Part shown: one piece after another, positions 34,353 through 41,939 of the stretch
Layout of the letters: the number at the start of each line of letters is the position of its first letter
Numbering within the stretch: position 1 is the stretch's first letter
From: Pomphorhynchus laevis
Lineage: Eukaryota > Acanthocephala > Palaeacanthocephala > Echinorhynchida > Pomphorhynchidae
Length of the DNA stretch: 64,000 nt
Reading direction: 5' to 3'
NCBI GenBank assembly: GCA_012934845.2
Contig: WNNJ02000478.1
Span: forward strand, 1-64,000
The notes under the pieces: generated by a model
The model's input: only the letters and a program-made list of their open reading frames with translations
Database searches by the model: none
What the model was told of the DNA's origin: nothing
Translations under genes and position numbers: made by a program

Positions 34353-37064
34353 TCATCCCATGTGATAGTTTTGGAAGTATGCAGGACTTCTTCGACTTCT
34401 TGTACTTCGTCGGTAGAATTCTCTAGTTGTCACGGGATGATGGTTTGCCTCAGGAATTGATGTCCTCTTTGAACTCAAGTTCATATCGATATTGTCAGTG
34501 GCATCATATTGCTTTCCGTTATTGTTATCATCTTCATAGTCTGGCTGGTTCCTATCGAAGCTATCTTGACAGTCGTCATCCCCGTCCCTTGATAATTCCG
34601 AACTACGAATATCCCAACTGTCTGGATCCTTGTAAATGGAGGTTTCTGAAGGATAACGAGATAGGTGTCGAGTTGAAATATTTGCTTCTTTCCCAGATGG
34701 AAGTTCGATATGAGCCGTGTTTGGATTCGCGTTTATCAGTTTAGCTTTGAGCAATTTATCGTCGTATTTGTCGTGTTTGTAGAAGTTTCGCACGAATACA
34801 GATCTGGGACGACGGAGCCATTCTGGTAAATTTAATTTAATTAATGGGCGTCTAGAGAAGTTGAAGATTCGATCATGAGGTGTCGAGCCAGTTGAGGTGC
34901 ATAATAGTCCTCGAATAGATGTAAGGCCTTCAGCGAGGACCGTTTCCCAAGCAGAAACCGGACAATTGTAGTATCTAAGCCGCAAAAGTACAGCGCTCCA
35001 TAATATACTGTTATAGCGTTCGATCTGTCCGTTGCCTAACGGATTGTACGGAGAAGAGTAACTTGCTACCAAGCCAATACTCTCCAGATAATCAGAGAAT
35101 TCTTTCGACATGAAGGATGACCCGCGATTGGAATGTACAAATTCAGGTGGACCAAATATTGTCACTATACCACGCAGGCAATTTATCACTGTTTGAGCGG
35201 ACATATCACGGCATGCAAATCCAAAGGGATAACGAGAATATTCATCGACGGCTGTAAGCAAATATTTCTTGCCTGATGAACTGGGCAAAGGACCTTTGAA
35301 GTCAAGTGAAATTCTTTCGAAAGGTCGTGTCGCTCTGATGAGGGCAGTTTTTGGAGGATTGAAGAAGTTTGGTTTCAACAACGAACAGGTAACGCAATGA
35401 GATACAACATAACGAACGTCTTCAGTGCTATATGGAAGTTGATTCGATTGAACGAAGTGATACAAACGATTGACTCCTGGGTGGCAAAGCGTAGCGTGAA
35501 GTTCATAAAGAAGCTTGAGATCTTTCTGTTTGTTAAAGTAACCGCAACTTGAAGCACAAATATCCCTAGACATTGAGTCGGCCGCATAATTCAACTTTCC
35601 AGGCCGGTAAAGTATACAATATTTGAACTCAGATAGATCGAGACGCCATCTTTGCACTTTTTCATTTTTAATTTTACTCTTATGATTCCTGTTAAATATG
35701 AATGAAACTGACCTTTGATCCGTTAGAACATTGAAAGTTCGTCCAGACAAATAGTGCCTCCAGTATCGCAATGCTTCAACGATGGCAAGGGCCTCTTTCT
35801 CAATAGCGGAATGTCCAACGACACTCTTACTAAGTGTATGCGAATAAAATGCGACGGGTTTGTTATCCTGCGTTAATACAGCACCGATAGCATAAAGGGA
35901 TGCGTCAGTCTCTACTGTAAATGTCCTATTGAAATCAATGGGTGTTAGAGTAGCTGAAATAATACAATAACGAATTATCTCAAACAAGTGCTTTGCTGCA
36001 GGTGTAATAGGAAATATCGTGGTTTCAGCTAACGGACGAATCTGCGACGAAAAATTTTGAATCCATTTGGAATAATGTGAGAAAAGGCCGACAATTCTTC
36101 GCAGTTGACGTTTATTTTGAGGTACCTGCAGTTCTCGCAAAGGTGAGACACGATTAGGATCAGGCCGTTTAATACCACTACCAACTTGATATCCCAGAAT
36201 ATTGATCATCGTTTTATTAATCATACATTTCGATTCATTTAGTGTTATTCGGTACCTAGAAGCAACTTCACGAAACTTGGCCAGATTTGTATCATGTTCT
36301 TGCTGTGTTTTGCCGCACACAATGATATCGTCGAGGTATGAATAGGTGCCGGTTAAGTTTTCTTTCTCTATGATCTCGTTGATTATTCGCTGGAAGGCGG
36401 CTACAGCATTCGTGAGTCCAAAAGGCATACGCTGAAATTGATAGAATTGACCATCTGCCTCAAATGTGGTCAAGAATTTTTCGTTTGCTCGCAAAGGAAC
36501 TTGATGGTAAGCACTTTTTAAATCGAGGGTGCTAAACACGTTATTGGACGATATGGTGTCGATCAGGTCGTCAATTCGGGGCATGGGATAAGCGTCGAGG
36601 ACCGTGAGTCTATTTACGGTCTGCGAGTAATCTACTACTAGACGACGACGTCCTTCTCTGTTTATAATAAGAACTTGTGCACGCCACGGTGAGCGACTGC
36701 GCTCGATGATGCCTTCGGACAACATCCGTTTTACTTCCGAAGCAATAAAGCGGCGATCTTCGATATTACGGCGCCGGGACGGAATTGCTGCAGGTTTCCA
36801 GTTTTTAAAATCGTCTGAAAATAACGACGGTATATCGATTTCCATGCTCGATAGTTGCCCAATGGTTAATGTTTCTTGCTTAGCATTTCCTCGAAGTCGA
36901 ATGGAAACACTTGAATGCAAGCGCAGGAATGGATGACCAAGTATGAGATCACGACAAAGATGAGGCATGACGAAGCATTGAATGTCAGTATAGTTTCGGT
37001 CACAGTAAGATATCGGTAATACGCATCGTTCATTGCATACGGATGTAAATGATGAATTAGCCAT
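34353..37064 (-). CDS. pol region of the gypsy fossil (RT, RNase H, integrase)
   Basis: The 903-codon frame contains, in order: LILGHPFL of the protease end; RT with LVVDYSQTVNRLT, FSTLDLKSAYHQV, FEADGQFYQFQRMPFGLTNA and YLDDIIVCG (about residues 115-250); RNase H with FTVETDASLYAIGAVL and DQRSVSFIF (about 385-460); an H-x-C-C-like zinc region (LHATLCHPGVNRLYH, CVTCSLLKP); and an integrase core (ISLDFKGPLP, HSNRGSSF, NPLGNGQIERYN). The tail is acidic and Asp/Asn-rich. The length is normal for a gypsy pol. Confidence 0.92.
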   Translation of the reverse strand: MANSSFTSVCNERCVLPISYCDRNYTDIQCFVMPHLCRDLILGHPFLRLHSSVSIRLRGNAKQETLTIGQLSSMEIDIPSLFSDDFKNWKPAAIPSRRRNIEDRRFIASEVKRMLSEGIIERSRSPWRAQVLIINREGRRRLVVDYSQTVNRLTVLDAYPMPRIDDLIDTISSNNVFSTLDLKSAYHQVPLRANEKFLTTFEADGQFYQFQRMPFGLTNAVAAFQRIINEIIEKENLTGTYSYLDDIIVCGKTQQEHDTNLAKFREVASRYRITLNESKCMINKTMINILGYQVGSGIKRPDPNRVSPLRELQVPQNKRQLRRIVGLFSHYSKWIQNFSSQIRPLAETTIFPITPAAKHLFEIIRYCIISATLTPIDFNRTFTVETDASLYAIGAVLTQDNKPVAFYSHTLSKSVVGHSAIEKEALAIVEALRYWRHYLSGRTFNVLTDQRSVSFIFNRNHKSKIKNEKVQRWRLDLSEFKYCILYRPGKLNYAADSMSRDICASSCGYFNKQKDLKLLYELHATLCHPGVNRLYHFVQSNQLPYSTEDVRYVVSHCVTCSLLKPNFFNPPKTALIRATRPFERISLDFKGPLPSSSGKKYLLTAVDEYSRYPFGFACRDMSAQTVINCLRGIVTIFGPPEFVHSNRGSSFMSKEFSDYLESIGLVASYSSPYNPLGNGQIERYNSILWSAVLLRLRYYNCPVSAWETVLAEGLTSIRGLLCTSTGSTPHDRIFNFSRRPLIKLNLPEWLRRPRSVFVRNFYKHDKYDDKLLKAKLINANPNTAHIELPSGKEANISTRHLSRYPSETSIYKDPDSWDIRSSELSRDGDDDCQDSFDRNQPDYEDDNNNGKQYDATDNIDMNLSSKRTSIPEANHHPVTTREFYRRSTRSRRSPAYFQNYHMG

Positions 37065-37482
37065 GGAAATCCTAACACAACAAGATTCTGTAGGAATACC
37101 TAGTTTTCGAATAACTGATGAATCGACAAAGTTGGAAGAGCTCCCTGTATCGATAAGAGCATCCAGCTATTGTGTTCCAACGCGAACTTGTACCGTCATG
37201 TCGTCAAGTTTAGATGCATCACCATTTGCATTTTGACAGGATATGATATTAAGTGATTCACAGTCGGACGCGTATGGTCGAGTACTACGATTGTATTTTC
37301 GTCGAGATCGAAGCAACTTAGTTCGACAAACTTTTTCGTAGTGTCCACGTTTTAAGCAGAATGAACATTCAGCATCCCGGGCTGGACAACGATTTCGTGT
37401 ATGCATAACTCCACCACAAAAGTAGCACCTTTTCTTGTTGATCTTTTGAGCTACGGCAATAGATTCTTCACTTTCAGAAATA

Positions 37483-38076
37483 TCAGTATTTCCTTTTGAA
37501 CCTTTGGTTTCCCTTAAGGCATTTACTGTGAATTCGGATGTGTCGATATTCGTTTGATTGAGCTTGAGCTGCTTCAATCGTTCGAGCGACTTGATAAGCT
37601 TTCTCTTTGTCGATGTCATTAGTCTCGAGTATGCGTTGACGAATCTCGTTCGATTGTAAACCCGTAATAAATGAATCGCAAATAAGAATATCGCGCAGCT
37701 CCTTAGCTTTCACATCTTTGAAGGTGCATTGTCGCGCAAGTGTTTCAAGACGATCCACATAGTTAGATATTGATTCATCGAGAGTTTGTCGTGCAGAACA
37801 CAGTAGATGTCGTTTGTAAACCGAATTTGTAGATTTTATGAATGCTTTGTCGAGGACATCCATTGCTGAATCATAATCCAGGCACTCGTCAATCTTGTCG
37901 AATAATTGAGCGGAAATTGAGATTTTCAGGAGATCACGTTTGTCATCTTGTGAATCCATTTTGATGCGTTTGATAAATGTTTCGAAGCGATATCGCCAGT
38001 GACGCCATTCGCATTCTGCTTCAGGACAGTCTGTCGTTAGTTTGAGTGTATCCGGCTTGAACAGAGTATCCATCAA
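37483..38076 (-). CDS. gag region of the gypsy fossil
   Basis: A 197-codon frame begins about 20 nt inside the 5' LTR. It has the helical, charged make-up of a small Ty3/gypsy capsid (EWRHWRYRFETFIKR, LDESISNYVDRLETLARQC). A neighbouring part (37167-37619) carries the two zinc knuckles (CYFCGGVMHTRNRC and CSFCLKRGHYEKVC), which bind genomic RNA in this family. It is a fossil component; no host role is suggested. Confidence 0.85.
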   Translation of the reverse strand: MMDTLFKPDTLKLTTDCPEAECEWRHWRYRFETFIKRIKMDSQDDKRDLLKISISAQLFDKIDECLDYDSAMDVLDKAFIKSTNSVYKRHLLCSARQTLDESISNYVDRLETLARQCTFKDVKAKELRDILICDSFITGLQSNEIRQRILETNDIDKEKAYQVARTIEAAQAQSNEYRHIRIHSKCLKGNQRFKRKY

Positions 38077-38095
38077 GACAATTCGTGAATAAAAT

Positions 38096-38193
38096 TGTGA
38101 TAATCAGAGAGAATAAATGGCTTTTATTCACGAATCTACAAATAGTAGGTAAAGTTAAATATAAATGATAAAGTAATTAAATGTGATACCACA
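38096..38193 (-). repeat. 5' LTR of the gypsy fossil (98 bp)
   Basis: This is the partner of 34254-34351, followed at 38194 by the second gctac. Its interior contains TTTTATTCACGAAT (plus strand), whose reverse complement lies right beside the inner edge at about 38082-38095. Confidence 0.93.
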
Positions 38194-38216
38194 GCTACGA
38201 GGAGAAAGAAAAGACG

Positions 38217-39545
38217 CAATTTACTCATTTTGTCCTATTCATTAAACTATCCAAATATTTTTGAAATTTTTGAAGCATATGACTCTTATTCGTATAAATA
38301 TAAACTTCGCTAAAAATCGAAAATTGAAATATTGTATCTTTTAACTTACAAATGGATACAAGACAAATAAATTATAAATAGTTAGCGTTTAATAAATATT
38401 AAAAAAAATTAATTAAATAAAATAATATTAGTCTACCTAGATAGATTCTATCTGACCTGGATAGATTCAAACGTATCATGAAGAAAGCTAGGTGCGCCCT
38501 GAAACGGGCTCAACATCTGTCATTGAAAGGGAAAACCCAGATGCGTCTCTGGGGCACGGGCTATTTCGGGATTAGTTTTCTTTTCGAGAGGACGTCCCCC
38601 AGAGCAAAGGCTAAAATTTCTGAATTTCCTCGTATCTCGTGTACCCAGCAAAGTCCTTCTCGATAGGATTCTTCGGAGGGGGTGAAATACCCTGGGTGGT
38701 TCAGTCCGAAGTGGCGTGTTGGATTGGTTGGTGGGCTCGGATCCCCCTTGACCTAAGGCCGTAAAGAAGATGTTTTAAGAAGACTACCATGGTTGAGTAC
38801 GAAAAATTTTGGTTGTTATTAACTATTGACTGTTCTGTTTTGTGATGTCTCATTTAACCTTTTGAATTTTTAAGAAAACCTTTATTAGCGTTTAATAAAT
38901 ATTTAAAAATAATTAATTAAATAAAATAATATTAGTGTCTACAATTAATTATACAAATTGACAAATTATTACTAAGGTAATTTTAAATTTTATCATCATT
39001 TTGCACGTAAAAGTAACCAAAACAATTAAATATTTTTATTTAAAATATGTAAAATTTTTTAAGATTTATTTTTTAACAACAATAATAATTAATAGAATGA
39101 TAAATAATCAAAAACTGTATAATCTAAAGATCATTGGAGTACTTATTTGTGGCAACTACAAATTGCATTGTAGCTTGTCCGGCTTTGAGTGGATAACCTT
39201 CAGCGAACCATCGCCATCGAATGAATCTTTGAAATAGACTAGCCCACTCGTCAAATTCGAAAGTTCAATTGAAGTAGGGAAGCCAAAGCACGCCGGAGAT
39301 CGAATGCTTTCGCTAGAGTGTCATCTGCACAGTGCGGCTATGTTCAGCCCATAATTATTAAATAAAATAATAATTAAACAAAATAATTAAACACTATTTC
39401 AGTTTACGAATAGCAAATTAATACATTGTAAACCAACGCCGTGAACTAACAGCTTTTAATAAGTAAAATATTTTTTTAAATTAGATACTATTAAAATTTA
39501 AATTCTAAAACAAATGTGTATCTAAGATCCATAAATAAATATAAT
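38217..39545. other. no gene recognised; contains a GC-rich block
   Basis: This is mostly AT-rich intergenic sequence between the LINE/gypsy nest and the 3' end of MVD. The exception is 38478-38780, described separately. Around 39180-39345 there is another moderately GC-rich patch that I cannot assign. Confidence 0.5.
38478..38780. other. GC-rich block of unknown nature (possible SINE or structured RNA)
   Basis: About 300 bp of distinctly higher GC stand in an AT-rich setting. The block contains pairing segments such as ACATCTG (38512) with CAGATGC (38537) and several GGGG/CCCC tracts. The plus-strand ORF 38478-38666 has no domain I recognise and is Arg/Ser/Lys-rich, so it is probably fortuitous. 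It is not any rRNA or snRNA that I can recall. It could be a SINE, a fragment of a GC-rich element or foreign sequence. Confidence 0.35.
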
Positions 39546-40738
39546 CTATTTCGAAATTATTGTTAATGGATCTGGACCGCCTTTTGTAACAATAATATCT
39601 TGGATATATGGCAATATCTGTAATAAATGATTTGTAATTGCAGCTGAACTAATAACTTTATCCTCTAACTCAACTTTTTTTTAATATCTTCATACAAACA
39701 GTGTGAGTCCAATATTTCCGTTATCTTACCAGACAAGTTGGAATTTAAGTTATGAGTATCGTTAAGACTTTTCAGCATAGAAATAAACAATAGCATTGTA
39801 GGATATAAAGAAAACATAAAAGCATTCGGACCAGCATCAAAGCTATAAGCAATGTAATTTGCGCTTTCCTTTATCCTGCAACGCTCATTCAACTCCTTTG
39901 AGTCATGCATCTCGCATAGGAACTCATTAAAGACATTGGTAAATTTAATTACTTCGTAACTTGCCGAGTTTAGATATAATAATGGTGGAAAAGTGTCTAA
40001 GCAAATTGCGTGTAACTGGTTGCTTTCTTTCATTATACAATCAGCTAGTGTATCAAAATCCTTCTCTCGAATAGACTCCACTACTTGAGATATTCTATCC
40101 TGGGCGTTTTGCTGTCTGAATTGTATAAGTTCACTGGTTTGCATACTAAGTTGCATTTCTGTAGCACTTGAAATTTGCTCCACAGATGAATCCAAAACCA
40201 GAATAGTAACATACAACTCCGGCCAATAGTCAGCGGAATATATTTGCGTGGGTATTGATGGCTTACGATATGTCCATGTGACGAATCCACCGTAGATACT
40301 TCGACATGCACTACCTGATCCAATTCTAGCTGCTTCAGCAATACGATCATTGTTGGTTATTTGATAAAAATATGCCAGACCTATGGCTATAGATGACATT
40401 GAAGCAGAACTAGCCAATCCGCTAGCCGTTGGAAAACTATTCTCAGATAGAATATTAAAATAAAGCTGTCGATCACCTTCTTTGCTATATTGCTGTAGAT
40501 AATTGATCATTTTGTTAATTCTATACGGGGTCTCATCGAGTTTCTTTCCATTAATTATGATGTTGTGAAATGATGCAAAATTTAAAGATACAGTTGTCGT
40601 TGTATTCAAGTCATCGGAATCAAGTGTTAGTGATAATGATGAATTGTACGGGATGTTATCGTCAACATCTGATTTACCCCAGTATTTTACAATCGCAATA
40701 TTCGGCGCTGTTCTTACTGTAATTTTACTACAATCCAT
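39546..40738 (-). CDS. MVD: diphosphomevalonate decarboxylase (single frame slip near the 3' end)
   Basis: This is a cytosolic mevalonate-pathway enzyme: mevalonate 5-diphosphate + ATP gives isopentenyl diphosphate, CO2, ADP and phosphate. The 357-codon frame (40738-39665) shows the GHMP-kinase-fold signatures: APNIAIVKYWGK (residues 11-22), the P-loop PTASGLASSAS (103-113), GSGSACRSIYGGF (140-152), CLDTFPPLLYLN (246-257) and catalytic Asp301 in SFDAGPNAFMF. It ends early, after a run of eight A (about 39677-39684). In the next frame the conserved tail continues (LEDKVISSAAITNHLLQ, IIVTKGGPDPLT) to a stop at 39546-39548, giving ~396 residues, the usual length. No introns are visible. The ATG is the only one fitting the family N-terminus and lies ~125 bp from a PLE end. 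A sequencing error at the homopolymer, a recent lesion and a retrocopy are all possible. Confidence 0.93.
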
Positions 40739-40863
40739 TATTTTTCAAAATGAAATAGAAAAAACTGCAAGTTATAAAGTTGTTCCAACTTTCTATGAAA
40801 ACGTTTTTTATTACGCAATCATTTCTAGCCAGAGGAGGAAGAACGACGATAACAGTAGCATAT

Positions 40864-41400
40864 CAAATCAGCTAACTGAGTCTAAGTGAGTTTACGTGAG
40901 TCTATTAGAGGTCATCAGGAGGAACTTCTATGCTATCAGGTTTCGGCTCCTAAGTCTTCTACCCAACATAGCACCGAGGGCCAAATACATGCTAATGATG
41001 TATTTCCTCTTATAAACTATCTAGTATCATATTCAAATGCAAAGTATAGTCTTTATTATCCACCTATAAAAATTTGGCACTTAAGATCAAAATTAAAATG
41101 GCAAGACGCCCCGCATGAGTCAGAAAATTTATTGAATTTTCGATTCCAGTTTGGAATCATCATCAGAAATTGTATGTTTTTTAGAAACCAAAATTTTTAA
41201 AAGACCTTTAAAAAATTTTGGTTTCTAAAAAACATACAATTTCTGATGATGATTCCAAACTGGAATCGAAAATTCAATAAATTTTCTGACTCATGCGGGG
41301 CGTCTTGCTATTTTAATTTTGATCATTTAACATTGACCCCGAGCACCTTCCGTTTCCATGATTTTGGCACTTAAGAGTTTAAATTTATTCTTTATATTAG
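40864..41400 (-). mobile_element. Penelope-like element, 3'-end remnant beside MVD
   Basis: From the terminal aaatcagctaactgagtct motif (40864) this holds a shortened 3' UTR with a decayed structured block (about 40920-40985) and the start of the C-terminal RT region. At 41087-41362 it is interrupted by a palindromic insertion with a 14-bp target duplication. It is oriented head to head with the plus-strand PLE that follows. Its terminus lies about 125 bp upstream of the MVD start codon. Confidence 0.82.
41087..41362. mobile_element. 276-bp palindromic (fold-back) insertion in a PLE
   Basis: The insertion is bracketed by tttggcacttaaga at 41073-41086 and 41363-41376, a 14-bp target duplication in PLE sequence that is single-copy in other PLEs. 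Most of it is an inverted repeat with arms of about 118 nt (41085-41202 and 41207-41324) that are nearly identical and separated by only a few bases. About 38 bp (41325-41362) outside the palindrome end in ccatgat. The arms contain the ttagaaaccaaaattt motif seen at LINE 5' ends. It has no coding capacity. Confidence 0.88.
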
Positions 41401-41409
41401 AGAAAGTTC

Positions 41410-41888
41410 GTTTCCAATCTGAATTATTACAAGAAGGCGAGGAAACAAGAATATTAATTTGATTAGAAAAATCCAATATTTCGACGGCACAACGGCACGT
41501 CATCTTTAGTGTTGTAAGTAGTTAACAGAGATAACAAGATAGTTTAAACTGGTTTAGAAAAAGAAGATTTTTGGATTAAAACGCTTAATTCCATGTACCC
41601 ATTAGGATTGAGTGACGTGGTACAAGGAATTGGCAGAAGTAGTAAAGAAATCTGAATTATTTCCAATCTGAATTATTACAAGAAGGCGAGGAAACAAGAA
41701 TATTAATTCGATTAGAAAATTCCAATATTTCGACGGCACAACGGCACGTCATCTTCAGTGTGGTAAGTAGTTAACAGAAATAACAAGATAGTTTAAACTG
41801 GTTAGAAAAAGAAGATTTTTGGATTAAAACGCTTAATTTCACGTACCCATTAGGATTGAATGACGTGGTACAAGGAATTGGCAGAAGT
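41410..41888 (+). repeat. tandem duplication, 249-bp period, of a PLE/unknown junction
   Basis: Two units (41410-41642 and 41659-41888) each run from tttccaatctgaattatt through a non-PLE stretch (cgacggcacaacggcacgtc) into the last ~80 bp of the PLE endonuclease frame (DFWIKTLNSMYPLG, then GIGRS). The unrelated left half means these PLE ends were already chimeric before duplication. Confidence 0.85.
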
Positions 41889-41939
41889 ATATAATACATA
41901 ATAAACAACTATATTATAATAATCCGGTCAAACGCAAGC

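Larger units (their letters stand above)
34254..38193 (-). mobile_element. Ty3/gypsy LTR retrotransposon fossil, near-whole, nested in a LINE
   Basis: The element is about 3.9 kb with two 98-bp LTRs (TGTG...CACA) and a 5-bp target duplication gctac (34249-34253 and 38194-38198). Parts in element order: 5' LTR, a leader of about 20 nt, gag, nucleocapsid with two C-x2-C-x4-H-x4-C knuckles, protease (DTG motif near 37150), RT (YLDDIIV), RNase H, integrase (HPGVNRLYH and D-D-E core), 3' LTR. The knuckles and gag look Mag-like. The LTRs differ at 3 of 98 positions, so the insertion is fairly young. It looks near-whole with perhaps one or two breaks. A 14-nt stretch inside the LTR is complementary to the sequence just inside the 5' LTR. 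Confidence 0.95.

Noticed and set aside
34427-34744. Plus-strand ORFs opposite the gypsy pol (also 36706-36936)
   Set aside because: They are antisense to a clear pol frame, with no independent motif.
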